64,000 nucleotides of DNA, taken from the NCBI RefSeq assembly GCF_000526515.1, contig NZ_JAGF01000001.1, forward strand, positions 1,054,001 to 1,118,000, read 5' to 3'. Below the pieces are notes generated by a model, which worked only from the letters and a program-made list of their open reading frames with translations, was not told the origin of the DNA and did not search any database. The translations under genes were made by a program, and so were the position numbers. Positions within the stretch are counted from its first letter, which is position 1. Each line of letters begins with the position of its first letter. The stretch comes from Cellulomonas sp. KRMCY2 (GTDB taxonomy: Bacteria > Actinomycetota > Actinomycetes > Actinomycetales > Cellulomonadaceae). Below are positions 55,163 to 63,297 of the stretch, piece by piece.

Positions 55163-56233
55163 TGTAGTTCCTCGGGACGTTGTGATCAGCGTGGCGTGAG
55201 CGGGGAGGCGAGGACCTCCGGTATCGAAGGGGTTACCAGACCGTCTTCGAACACCCGGAGGTCCTCGTGACTCACGCTAACGCCCCGTTGACCCCGACCG
55301 GCAGGTTGCGGTTGGCCAAGGTGATCGTCGAGGACGGGTGGGCGGTGCGCCGCGCCGCCGAACGGTTCCAGTGCTCCCCGGCAACAGCGAGCAAGTGGGC
55401 GCACCGGTATCGAGCTGGGCAGCCGCTGACGGACCGGTCCTGCCGGCCGCGCCGGTCCCCGGGCCGGTGCCCGCGCCGCACGGAGCGGCGGATCGTGGCG
55501 TTGCGGTTCACCCGCCGGTGGGGCCCGCACCGCATCGCCTACCACCTGCACGTCCCGCGCTCGACGGTGGGCCGGGTCCTGGCCCGCTACCAGATGCCCT
55601 TGCTGGCCCACCTGGACCAGGCCACCGGGCTCCCGGTGCGCAAGGCCGCCGCGGTCCGCTACGAGGCCAGCGCGCCCGGGGATCTGGTGCACGTGGACAT
55701 CAAGAAGCTCGGCCGGATCCCCGACGGCGGTGGGCACCGCGTGCTGGGCCGCCTGGCCGGCAAGAAGAACAGCCCGGGCCACGGCCGCGGTCCGGGCTAT
55801 GCGTTTTTGCACCACGCCGTCGACGATCACTCCCGTCTGGCCTATTCCGAGATCCTGGCCGACGAACGCAAGGAGACCGCGGCGGGGTTCTGGAGCAGGG
55901 CCAACGCGTTCTTCAGCGGGATCGGTGTCACGGTGACCGCGGTGATGACCGACAACGGCTCCTGCTACCGGTCTCGAGCGTTCGCCGCGGCCCTCGGCGA
56001 GGGTGTCAAGCACCGGCGCACCCGCCCCTACCGGCCCCAGACCAACGGCAAGGTCGAGAGGTTCAACCGCACCCTGGCCACCGAGTGGGCCTACGCCGCC
56101 ACCTACACCTCCGAGGCGGCCCGCGCCGCGACCTACGATGCCTGGCTGCACCACTACAACCACCACCGACCCCACACCGGCATCGGCGGCGCCGTCCCCT
56201 CAGACCGCGTTCACAACCTCACGGGGAACTACA
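55163..56233 (+). mobile_element. Complete IS481-family insertion sequence
   Basis: 1071 bp bounded by imperfect inverted repeats of 25 bp (55163-55187 and 56209-56233; 21 of 25 match) that start TGTAGTTCC. Direct 6-bp repeats GCTAGG flank it. It encodes one DDE transposase in the same direction as trmB. The fresh repeats and intact gene suggest a recent, probably active insertion. Confidence 0.93.
55209..55267 (+). promoter_or_regulatory. Hairpin that hides the transposase ribosome binding site and start
   Basis: CGAGGACCTCCGG (55209-55221) pairs perfectly with CCGGAGGTCCTCG (55255-55267), with a small inner stem TCGAA/TTCGA. The right arm holds the Shine-Dalgarno GGAGG (55257-55261) and the first base of the GTG start. 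RNA begun upstream, for example in trmB, would fold and block translation. Confidence 0.7.
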
Positions 56234-56238
56234 GCTAG
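55267..56238 (+). CDS. IS481 family transposase
   Basis: 323 residues from GTG 55267. N-terminal HTH (WAVRRAAERFQCSPATASKW), then the rve/DDE core with Asp in HVDIKKLGR, Asp in VMTDNGSCYRS and Glu in NGKVERFNRT, all present. The reading frame runs through the right inverted repeat; its stop TAG (56236-56238) lies outside the element in the target duplication. In another target context the protein could be longer. It should be functional. Confidence 0.94.
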   Translation: MTHANAPLTPTGRLRLAKVIVEDGWAVRRAAERFQCSPATASKWAHRYRAGQPLTDRSCRPRRSPGRCPRRTERRIVALRFTRRWGPHRIAYHLHVPRSTVGRVLARYQMPLLAHLDQATGLPVRKAAAVRYEASAPGDLVHVDIKKLGRIPDGGGHRVLGRLAGKKNSPGHGRGPGYAFLHHAVDDHSRLAYSEILADERKETAAGFWSRANAFFSGIGVTVTAVMTDNGSCYRSRAFAAALGEGVKHRRTRPYRPQTNGKVERFNRTLATEWAYAATYTSEAARAATYDAWLHHYNHHRPHTGIGGAVPSDRVHNLTGNYS

Positions 56239-56239
56239 G
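56234..56239. repeat. Right target-site duplication of the IS481-family element
   Basis: GCTAGG, identical to 55157-55162. It supplies the transposase stop (TAG, 56236-56238, plus strand) and the anti-sigma factor stop (CTA, 56235-56237, minus strand). Confidence 0.85.
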
Positions 56240-57119
56240 TCTCCGCCCGCAGCACGGGAGTCCCGCCCGAGCGCAGCTCGACCTCGACGATCTCGTCGAG
56301 CGGCATCCCGGTGGCTGCCGGGACGGTGACCTCGTGTCCGGGCACCGCCGTCCAGGTCGCGACCTCCTCGACCTTGCCCTCGGCGTCCCGCACCACGAGC
56401 GAGTACTCCGCAGCTCCGGCAGGGTCACCGCCATACGGACCACCCGGTGCGACCTCGGACGCGTCGTAGCTGCACCGCAGGTCGATCCGGGTCCCCCAGG
56501 CCACGGCATCGAGCTGCACGCTGGCCCGCACCGGTACGTCGAGCAACGGTGCCAGCTCGATCGCCTCGGCGGCGATCGTCGGTGCGGGGACCGGCGAGCG
56601 CCACGGGAGCCCGGCCGGTCCGCCGGAGACGACGAGGGCGATCGCGGTGACGGCGGCGGCAGCGAGCGAGCCGCCGAGCCAACGGCGGCGCAGCCGGGTC
56701 GACTCCTCCCGCCGCGCGACCCGCAGGAGGTCGGCGAGCAGCATCGGTGGCGGCCCGGGGTCGCGCGACAGGTCGGGGGTCAGGGACGTCACCGGCGCGA
56801 CGCCGAGGATCAGGTCGTCGTCGACCGGGTCGACGGCGGCGTCCGCGGCCGGCCCGGCCGCCGCGGGCAGCGAGCGCACGACGTCGGCCGGCACCAGGTC
56901 CAGCAGCGCGGGAAGGGCGGCGACGTCATCGACGGCTCGCCGGCACTCGGCACACGTGGCCAGATGAGCCTCGAAGGCGAGCCGCTCCGGGACGGAGAGG
57001 GCGCCGAGGACGTACGGGCCGGCGTCGACGGCGGTCCGGTGCTCGGCACCGGGCTCGCCGGGCTCTTCTCGGCGAGCGTCGTCGTCACGTCCGGACCGGT
57101 CGGGTCGGGAGAGCCTCAT
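56235..57119 (-). CDS. Anti-sigma factor with zinc-finger (ZAS/RskA-like)
   Basis: 294 residues from ATG 57119, overlapping the sigma gene stop as ATGA. The cytoplasmic part carries the ZAS motif HLATCAECRR (His-x3-Cys-x2-Cys) that holds the sigma factor. A transmembrane helix (SLAAAAVTAIALVVSGG) leads to an extracytoplasmic domain of ~125 residues. It should release the sigma factor after proteolysis or a redox signal. The stop codon comes from the target duplication of the adjacent IS, but the protein end is unchanged. Confidence 0.9.
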   Translation of the reverse strand: MRLSRPDRSGRDDDARREEPGEPGAEHRTAVDAGPYVLGALSVPERLAFEAHLATCAECRRAVDDVAALPALLDLVPADVVRSLPAAAGPAADAAVDPVDDDLILGVAPVTSLTPDLSRDPGPPPMLLADLLRVARREESTRLRRRWLGGSLAAAAVTAIALVVSGGPAGLPWRSPVPAPTIAAEAIELAPLLDVPVRASVQLDAVAWGTRIDLRCSYDASEVAPGGPYGGDPAGAAEYSLVVRDAEGKVEEVATWTAVPGHEVTVPAATGMPLDEIVEVELRSGGTPVLRAET

Positions 57120-57637
57120 CGGGTCACCCCCATCTCCTGCAGGACCAGTCGCAGCGAACGCAGCGCGTAGTAGGTACGGGACTTCACGGTGCCCTCCGGG
57201 ACGCCGAGGATGCGTGCGGCGTCGGCCACCGAGCGTCCCTGGAAGTGGCACAGCACGATCACCTGACGGTGCTCGATCGAGAGCCGCTCCAGGGCGTCGG
57301 CGACCAGCCAGGACTCGAGCAGGTCGTCGGTCGCCGCCGAGCCGCCCGCCTCCGCGCGGGGCTCCGGCGGTTCGGCGACCGCGATCTCGCGGCGGGAGCG
57401 GCTCGACCGCCACTCGTCGATGACCAGGTGCCGGGCCACCGTGAAGAGCCAGGCCCGGGTGCTGGTCGCCGGACCCTCGAGCACCCGCGGCGTCCGCCAG
57501 GCCCGGAGCAGGGTCTCCTGGACCACGTCCTGCGCATGGCTGCGATCGCCGCCGGTCAGGCGCAGCGCGTAGCCCCACAGCGCCCTGGCGTGCTCGCTGT
57601 GCAGGGCGATCATGAGATCTGCCGAGCTCACGGTCAT
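57116..57637 (-). CDS. ECF RNA polymerase sigma factor
   Basis: 173 residues from ATG 57637, with GGGAGG 7 nt upstream. Region 2 (WGYALRLTGGDRSHAQDVVQ, then ETLLRAW and the DEWRSSRSR end) and region 4 (LSIEHRQVIVLCHFQGRSVA, then EGTVKSRTYYALRSL) are present, as in SigL/SigK-type ECF factors. It forms a bicistronic operon with its anti-sigma factor. Autoregulation is likely; GGTTCA-like boxes upstream could be its -35 region. Confidence 0.93.
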   Translation of the reverse strand: MTVSSADLMIALHSEHARALWGYALRLTGGDRSHAQDVVQETLLRAWRTPRVLEGPATSTRAWLFTVARHLVIDEWRSSRSRREIAVAEPPEPRAEAGGSAATDDLLESWLVADALERLSIEHRQVIVLCHFQGRSVADAARILGVPEGTVKSRTYYALRSLRLVLQEMGVTR

Positions 57638-57678
57638 GCCGCACCTCCCACCCAGAGGAACGACCACGGCACCGGTCA

Positions 57679-57691
57679 GGTTCAGTGAACC
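57679..57691. promoter_or_regulatory. Palindrome in the divergent promoter of the sigma gene
   Basis: GGTTCA-G-TGAACC (57679-57691) is a perfect 13-bp palindrome between the divergent sigma gene and membrane-protein gene. The arms TGAACC/GGTTCA resemble ECF -35 (GGAAC-type) elements read in both directions. Function is inferred. Confidence 0.35.
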
Positions 57692-57768
57692 AGACGACCC
57701 GGCGTCTCGTCCTCTCCGGTGACAGCGGCCGACCGGCCGGTGGCCGAGCACGAACCGAGGAGCACAGC

Positions 57769-58194
57769 ATGGGCGCCGACCGCACCACCGACGGACAGCA
57801 CGCCGGCACGCTCAGCACCGTCGCACGGGCACTCACCGCGGCCGCCGTGCTGCTCTCCGCCGTCGTGCACCTCGACCTGTGGGCGCAGGGCATGAGCAGT
57901 GTCGCGATCGTCGGGCCGGCCTTCCTGCTCAATGCGGTCGGCGGGCTCGGGCTCGCCCTGGCCGTCCTGCTCTGGCGGCACTGGCTGCCGCTGCTCGGCT
58001 CGATCGGCTTCGGCGTGGCCACGCTCGGTGCGTTCGTGATGTCGGTGACCGTCGGCCTGCTCGGCGTGCACGAGAGCTGGGACGGCGTCCCGCAGATGCT
58101 CTCGGCGGTCTCCGAGATCGCCGCGATCGTCTTCGCCGTCGTCGCACTTGCCGCCGAGCGTCGGGTCAGGCCTCGACGACCTGACCGTCCTTGA
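57769..58194 (+). CDS. Small four-helix membrane protein
   Basis: 141 residues from ATG 57769, with GAGGAG 6 nt upstream. Four hydrophobic segments are visible (ALTAAAVLLSAVVHLDLW; FLLNAVGGLGLALAVLLW; LGSIGFGVATLGAFVM; IAAIVFAVVALAAE). I do not recognise a family. It is divergent from the ECF sigma gene, so it may be a regulon member. Its last 29 nt overlap the convergent Rieske gene end. Confidence 0.75.
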   Translation: MGADRTTDGQHAGTLSTVARALTAAAVLLSAVVHLDLWAQGMSSVAIVGPAFLLNAVGGLGLALAVLLWRHWLPLLGSIGFGVATLGAFVMSVTVGLLGVHESWDGVPQMLSAVSEIAAIVFAVVALAAERRVRPRRPDRP

Positions 58195-58684
58195 CCTCCA
58201 CGGCGAACGCCGGCAGCGGCAGCGGTGCCGGTCCGCTCACATTGGCACCCGTCGCAGCCTCGTAGACCGATCCGTGGCAGGGGCAGACGAGCTCGGCACC
58301 GTCCGGCGCCACGACGCAACCCTGGTGGGTGCAGATCGCACTGAACGCCACCACGGTGCCCTCCTGCGGCTGCGCGATGACGATGTCGTCGCCCGCGCCG
58401 GTCTTCGCGGACACCGCCCCGCCGACGGGTACGTCGGCCAGCGCGACGAGCGGACCGCCTGGCGTGGCCTGGGACCCGCCGGTGCCGCCGGTGGGCTCCG
58501 GGCTGCCGGCCCCCGGGCTGCAGGCGACCAGGACGCACGCCCCTGCGACGCCGGCCCCGGCGACGAGGAAGTGCCGCCGGCCGAGCCCAGCACCCCCGAC
58601 TGCCGAGGCGGTGGACGTCTGGACAGGGCTGACCGGGCTGACCGGGCTGAGTGTGCTGACGGTGCTGGCGGTGCGGTTCGTCAT
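58166..58684 (-). CDS. Rieske 2Fe-2S lipoprotein with Tat-type signal
   Basis: 172 residues from ATG 58684, with AGAGG upstream. The signal has twin arginines (GRRHFLV, Arg36-Arg37) followed by VAGAGVAGACVLVAC with a lipobox at Cys55, so folded export and lipid anchoring are both predicted. Cluster ligands: CTHQGC (Cys118, His120) and CPCHGS (Cys134, His137), plus the usual disulfide pair Cys123 and Cys136. It would be an electron carrier outside the membrane. A 9-bp DNA repeat encodes SPVSPVSP in the n-region. Confidence 0.9.
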   Translation of the reverse strand: MTNRTASTVSTLSPVSPVSPVQTSTASAVGGAGLGRRHFLVAGAGVAGACVLVACSPGAGSPEPTGGTGGSQATPGGPLVALADVPVGGAVSAKTGAGDDIVIAQPQEGTVVAFSAICTHQGCVVAPDGAELVCPCHGSVYEAATGANVSGPAPLPLPAFAVEVKDGQVVEA

Positions 58685-58806
58685 GGCTGACCTCTCACGT
58701 GACGGCGACGCGTTGGCGTACCGGTGCGGGCGACGGCTCCTCTCCCGAGTAGACGCACCCGCACCCCCCATGGTTCACCCCGTCACCACCGGCCGCGTCG
58801 GTCGGG

Positions 58807-58841
58807 CGAGGTTTCCGGGGTCCACGACCCCAGGAACCTCG
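58807..58841 (-). terminator. Terminator hairpin after the COG4315 lipoprotein gene
   Basis: A 16-nt arm CGAGGTTTCCGGGGTC (58807-58822) pairs with GACCCCAGGAACCTCG (58826-58841) with three mispairs near the middle and a 3-nt loop. It begins 16 nt after the lipoprotein stop on the minus strand, upstream of the Rieske gene. Confidence 0.6.
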
Positions 58842-58856
58842 CTCGACCGGAGCAGG

Positions 58857-59336
58857 TCAGTGGACCGGCTCGCCGTCGGCGTCCAGGACCCACCAGACGT
58901 CGTTGAGACCTTGCCCCTTGACGTCGCCCGGGGCCGCGTCCTGGGCGAAGTAGTACAGCGGCCAGCCGTCGTAGGTGACCTGGACGGCGCCGTCGTCCCG
59001 CTCGACGGTGCCCAGGAGCGAGTCGTCGGCCCCGTCCCCCGCTCCCGGTGTGCCGTCGGTGACCAGCGGCGGCCAGGCGGTCGCACAGTCGTCGTAGCAC
59101 GTGCTCGCGCCCTGGGCGTCCGGGTCGAACATGTAGAGGGTCAGACCCTCGCCGTCGACCAGCACGTCACCCAGCGTCGACGCGGCGACCATCACGCTCG
59201 TCGCCGCCATCGCGTCGTCGCCGGAGCCGGCGGTCTCCTCGACGGTCGGGGTCGCTCCGCCCGGGTCGTCGTCGGCAGAGCCGCAGCCCGCGAGGAGCAG
59301 CAGAACGGTCCCGGCCAGAGCAGTTCGTGCGCGCAT
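58857..59336 (-). CDS. Secreted lipoprotein with COG4315-type repeats
   Basis: 159 residues from ATG 59336, with GGGAGG 4 nt upstream. Lipobox LLAGC gives Cys18. Two repeats of the predicted lipoprotein family (PF03640) follow: GLTLYMFDPDAQGASTCYDD, then CATAWPP, and VQVTYDGWPLYYFAQD with GLNDVWWVLD. Such proteins are often encoded near ECF sigma genes and Rieske-type or redox proteins. The function is unknown; binding of a small redox molecule has been proposed for relatives. Confidence 0.87.
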   Translation of the reverse strand: MRARTALAGTVLLLLAGCGSADDDPGGATPTVEETAGSGDDAMAATSVMVAASTLGDVLVDGEGLTLYMFDPDAQGASTCYDDCATAWPPLVTDGTPGAGDGADDSLLGTVERDDGAVQVTYDGWPLYYFAQDAAPGDVKGQGLNDVWWVLDADGEPVH

Positions 59337-59531
59337 GATGCCTCCCGTTGCCAGGGTTCCCGGTGGCGCCCGTGCGCTCACCGCCCTGCCTTGAGTACGG
59401 TTCGGCGAGGCGTCCGGTTCACCGTTGCGGCCGCACCCGCACGGCGGGGACCCGCGTCGAGCGGGTGAAACAGGAGGTGGAGTCTGCCCTCGGGCCTCCC
59501 CTGCGCAAGCCGCCGTGGGTACCGTGCAGAC

Positions 59532-60065
59532 ATGACCCCCGACGAGGTCGCGCAGGCGTACGAGCGCGCTCGCTACGAGCAGCTGCGCGGGCAGACATGG
59601 ACAGATCTCCGTGAGGGCGAGCGCGCCGCCCGGATCGAGGTCGCGCGCAAGGCGCTCGACGACTCCGGCATCGCGGCAGTCATCGACGACCTCGGTGCCC
59701 GGGCGGCCCGCGCCGACGAGCTGGCCGGGTTGCTCGCGCAGCGCGATGCCGAGATCGCCCGCCGGAACACCGAGCACGACGCCGAGCTGACCCGCCTGGA
59801 GACACGGCTCGCGGACCTGTCGGCCCAGCTCGACGACGTGCGCACCGAGTCGGTGCGCGCACACACCGAGGCGGACCGGGCGCGGGGTGTCGTGGCCGCG
59901 ATCCAGGCGGCTCTCACCTCGGACGACGGCGCCGCCCCGATCAAACGTCCGGACCAGGCTCAGGTCGCGGACCGTGCTGAGGCGTGCACGACGTCACCCG
60001 CGGCCCCGTCGTCGGGCAAGGGCCTCTTCGGTCGCCGCCCACGGACCGACGCCGCACTCGCCTGA
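59532..60065 (+). CDS. Coiled-coil protein of unknown function
   Basis: 177 residues from ATG 59532. Residues ~50-125 are strongly helical with heptad-like spacing (ADELAGLLAQRDAEIARRN, then LTRLETRLADLSAQLDDV), suggesting a coiled coil. The head (MTPDEVAQAYERARYEQLRG) and tail (GLFGRRPRT) are not recognised. No signal peptide is seen. TACCGT at 59520-59525 lies 6 nt before the ATG, a leaderless promoter. It is followed 141 nt later by the ABC exporter operon. Confidence 0.72.
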   Translation: MTPDEVAQAYERARYEQLRGQTWTDLREGERAARIEVARKALDDSGIAAVIDDLGARAARADELAGLLAQRDAEIARRNTEHDAELTRLETRLADLSAQLDDVRTESVRAHTEADRARGVVAAIQAALTSDDGAAPIKRPDQAQVADRAEACTTSPAAPSSGKGLFGRRPRTDAALA

Positions 60066-60206
60066 CGTCCTGGTCGGCCGCACCGTACCGCCGCCGCACC
60101 GTACCGCCGCTGCGGTACGCCCAGGTCCGTCCTGCTGGACGACGACGAGTGCAGGCCGCGGCCGCGATGCTCGTGGTCCAGACACCGGACGACGTGAAGG
60201 ACGACC

Positions 60207-61166
60207 ATGATCGAGCTGCGGGACCTCACCAAGCGATACGGCGACCAGGTCGCCGTCGACGCCGTCAGCGCCACGATCCGCCCAGGTGTGGTGACCGGGT
60301 TCCTCGGCCCGAACGGAGCCGGCAAGTCCACGACGATGCGCGTCATCGTCGGTCTGGACCGGGCGACATCCGGCGTCGCGCTGGTCAACGGTCGGCCCTA
60401 CGTCACGGCACCTGCTCCGCTCGCAGAGGTCGGGGCGCTGCTGGACGCCAAGGGTGTCGACAAGGGCCGAACCGCACGCAACCACCTGCTCGCCCTGGGA
60501 GCGACCGTCGGCATCGGCGCGCGTCGGGTCGACGAGGTGCTCGGCACCGTCGGCCTGAGCGACGTCGCAGGCAAGGCCGCGGGCACGTTCTCCCTGGGGA
60601 TGGGCCAGCGGCTGGGCATCGCCGCCGCCCTGCTCGCCGACCCGGGCGTGCTGATCCTCGACGAGCCGGTCAACGGCCTGGACCTGGACGGGATCCAGTG
60701 GATCCGCGCCCTGCTCGCCGAGCTCGCCGCCGAAGGGCGCACCGTCCTGCTGTCCTCGCACCTGATGAGCGAGATGGAGCTGGTGGCCGAGCACCTGCTG
60801 GTCATCGGGCTGGGCCGCATCCTCGCGGACACCTCGATCGACGCGTTCATCGCCACGTCCTCGCCAGGCGTCGTCGTCGTCACATCCCCCGACGCGGGTG
60901 CGCTGGCACCGCTGCTCGTCGGGCCCGACGTGACCCTGACCGCGACGCAGCCGGGCCGGCTCGAGGTCCGCGGCATGACGGCCGACGTCATCGGCGACCT
61001 CGCCGCCCTGCACGGCGTGCGGCTGCACGGGCTCGTGGCGGTCACCACCTCGCTGGAGACGGCCTACCTCGAGCTCACCCGCGACAGCGTCGAGTACACC
61101 GGCACCGTCGAGCACCACGCACACGCGTCCCGCACCACGACCGACCCCTCCAGGAGGGCTGCCTGA
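60207..61166 (+). CDS. ABC transporter ATP-binding protein
   Basis: 319 residues from ATG 60207, with AAGGA 6 nt upstream. Walker A GPNGAGKST, signature FSLGMGQRLG (a variant of LSGGQ), Walker B VLILDEPVNG and H-loop SSHLMSE. It is of the CcmA/bacitracin-type (BcrA) ABC-2 group, with a C-terminal extension of ~100 residues. The next gene, its permease, overlaps as TGATG. Confidence 0.93.
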   Translation: MIELRDLTKRYGDQVAVDAVSATIRPGVVTGFLGPNGAGKSTTMRVIVGLDRATSGVALVNGRPYVTAPAPLAEVGALLDAKGVDKGRTARNHLLALGATVGIGARRVDEVLGTVGLSDVAGKAAGTFSLGMGQRLGIAAALLADPGVLILDEPVNGLDLDGIQWIRALLAELAAEGRTVLLSSHLMSEMELVAEHLLVIGLGRILADTSIDAFIATSSPGVVVVTSPDAGALAPLLVGPDVTLTATQPGRLEVRGMTADVIGDLAALHGVRLHGLVAVTTSLETAYLELTRDSVEYTGTVEHHAHASRTTTDPSRRAA

Positions 61167-62041
61167 TGACCGCCACCACCCTCGCGGCCCCCGCCGCCGC
61201 CGTCGGAGCAGCATCTCGCCCGAGCGACGCGACAACCGTCCGACGTCAGACCCTCGGCACCGCGATCCGCTCGGAGTGGGTCAAGCTCCGCACCCTGCGG
61301 TCCACCTGGGTCGGTCTGGGCTCGACCCTTCTGGTCCTGGTGGGCTTCGGGGCGATCGCCGCCGCCGTGTCCACCGGGTCGGTCGCGACGCCCGAAGGCG
61401 GAGGCGGCGGCGGCGGGCCGTTCGGCGGCTCGGACCCGGTCTCGACGGTCCTCATGGGCGCCAACTTCGCAGTCCTGCTCATGGGGATCCTGGGCGCCCT
61501 GGCCGGCGCGCGTGAGTACGGCTCCCGGATGATCGCAGCGACGGTCGCGGCCGTGCCTCGACGCTGGCAGGTGGTGGTCGCCAAGGCCACGGTGTTCACC
61601 GGGGTGTCGCTGGCCGTGTCGGTGATCGGGGTCCTGGCTGCGTTCACCGCCGGGATGGGCGTCCTGTCCGGCGGCGACGCCGCCACCGTCGCCCTGACCG
61701 ACGACGGCGTCCTGCGCCAGGTCCTGGGCATGGCTGGGTACATCACGGCGGTCGGCCTCATCGGCATGGGGCTGGGGATCCTGCTGCGCAGCGTCGCCGG
61801 CTCCATCGGTGCCGTGGTCGCCGTCTTCATGGTCCTGCCTCCGCTGGCCGGCGCCCTTCTGCCCGACAGCTGGGACCCGATCCTGCAGTACCTGCCCGGC
61901 TCCGCGGCGGCGGCCTTCACCACCGTCCGGGCCGCCGGGACCGAGGTACTCGGTGCGGGGGCCGGTGCGGTGGTCCTGGCCGCCTGGGTCCTCGTCGCGC
62001 TCGGCGGGGCCGTCGTCGCCATCACCCGCCGCGACGTGTGA
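61166..62041 (+). CDS. ABC-2 type transporter permease
   Basis: 291 residues. After a cytoplasmic ~35-residue head come six hydrophobic segments (LGSTLLVLVGFGAIAAAV; LLMGILGALAGA; VSVIGVLAAFTAGMGVL and others), with the ABC-2 permease motif AGAREYGSRMI-AATVAA. A Gly-rich loop (EGGGGGGGPFGG) lies outside the membrane after the first helix. It pairs with the upstream ATPase. Export of an antimicrobial or lipid is the usual role of such pairs. Confidence 0.9.
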   Translation: MTATTLAAPAAAVGAASRPSDATTVRRQTLGTAIRSEWVKLRTLRSTWVGLGSTLLVLVGFGAIAAAVSTGSVATPEGGGGGGGPFGGSDPVSTVLMGANFAVLLMGILGALAGAREYGSRMIAATVAAVPRRWQVVVAKATVFTGVSLAVSVIGVLAAFTAGMGVLSGGDAATVALTDDGVLRQVLGMAGYITAVGLIGMGLGILLRSVAGSIGAVVAVFMVLPPLAGALLPDSWDPILQYLPGSAAAAFTTVRAAGTEVLGAGAGAVVLAAWVLVALGGAVVAITRRDV

Positions 62042-62082
62042 GCGGGTCCGGCGGGGCCCGCCTGGTCCGTAGGGTGACGACC

Positions 62083-63297
62083 ATGGACCTGGGTCGATCG
62101 GTCGTGGAGCCGCTCCGGCGTCGTCCCGCGGTCGCCGACGCGCTCCTCGGGGTGGTGGCCGGCGTGGTCTTCCTGGTGGGTCCCGTGGTGGCGCGGGACG
62201 GCCTGCGTGAGCGCGCGCACGTCGACCTGACGCTCACCGCGCCGGGGATCGCCCTGACCGTGCTGGCCGCGATGGCCCTGACCCAGCGGCGGCGGCACCC
62301 CGCACTCACGCTCACCGTGCTGGCGACGGTCGCGGCCCTATCGATCGTCGGCGGCTGGCAGGTGCTCCTCGCGACGCCCGCCCTGATCCTGGCGGTCTAC
62401 GGCTACTCGGTGCGCGCCCCGCGCGCCCCTGCCCTGGTCGCCGCCGGGGCGACGTCGATCACCGTCGTCCTCGCCGGGCTCGTCGCGGGCCTGTGGCGCG
62501 GGCGGTGGGGGCAGCCCGACGACGTCGTCCTGTGGCTGTGGACAGCAACGGCCGTTGCAGTCGCCGTCCAGGGCCGGCGGGCCACGATCGCGGCGCTGGA
62601 GGACCGCGCCCGCCGGGCGGAGGAGTCCCGCGAGGAGACCGCACGCCGCCGCGTCGCCGAGGACAGGGTGCGGATCGCCCGTGAGCTGCACGACGTGATC
62701 GCCCACCACGTGGCCGTGATCAGCGTCCAGTCCGGCGTCGCCGAGCACCTGGTCGAGCGTGACCCGGCGGCGGCCCGCGAAGCGCTGCACCATGTGCGCA
62801 CATCGGCCAAGTCGGTCCTCACCGAGCTTCAGTCGGTGCTCGGCGTTCTGCGCCAGGACGAGAGCGCGCTGCCCACCGCCCCCGCACCCGGGCTGTCCGG
62901 GCTGGACAGCCTCGTCCGCTCGGCGCGCTCGATGGGCACCGCGGTCGAGGTCCGCTCCCCGGCGTCGATGCCGTCCCTGAGCCTTGCTGCGGACAGCGCC
63001 GGCTTCCGCCTGGTCCAGGAGGCCCTGACCAACGTCCAGAAGCACGCGGCCGGAGCCCCCACCACGGTCCAGGTCGAGACGACGGGCACGACCGTCGTCC
63101 TGTCGGTGACCAACGCCCCACCTCCCCACACACCCGCCGCGCACGGCCCGCACGACGCACCGACCGGCTCCGGCCTGGGCCTGGTCGGCATGCGCGAACG
63201 CGTCCTGGCGGCCGGCGGCTCGTTGGAGACCGGCCCCACCGCGGACGGCGGGTTCCGCGTCACCGCTCGACTGCCCCTGGCCCAGGAGGACCGATGA
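62083..63297 (+). CDS. Sensor histidine kinase (NarL/DesK group, HisKA_3)
   Basis: 404 residues from ATG 62083. Four or five N-terminal transmembrane segments form the sensor; the dimerisation helix is RIARELHDVIAHHVAVISVQ with phospho-His203; the HATPase domain has VQEALTNVQKHA and SGLGLVGMRERV. TAGGGT at 62070-62075 lies 7 nt before the ATG, a leaderless promoter separate from the ABC genes. The stop overlaps the response regulator start as ATGA. Confidence 0.94.
   Translation: MDLGRSVVEPLRRRPAVADALLGVVAGVVFLVGPVVARDGLRERAHVDLTLTAPGIALTVLAAMALTQRRRHPALTLTVLATVAALSIVGGWQVLLATPALILAVYGYSVRAPRAPALVAAGATSITVVLAGLVAGLWRGRWGQPDDVVLWLWTATAVAVAVQGRRATIAALEDRARRAEESREETARRRVAEDRVRIARELHDVIAHHVAVISVQSGVAEHLVERDPAAAREALHHVRTSAKSVLTELQSVLGVLRQDESALPTAPAPGLSGLDSLVRSARSMGTAVEVRSPASMPSLSLAADSAGFRLVQEALTNVQKHAAGAPTTVQVETTGTTVVLSVTNAPPPHTPAAHGPHDAPTGSGLGLVGMRERVLAAGGSLETGPTADGGFRVTARLPLAQEDR

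Noticed and set aside
55157-56239. IS copy considered as part of a larger composite transposon or island
   Set aside because: Only one element with its own direct repeats is present, and the flanking genes (trmB, anti-sigma) join perfectly when it is removed.
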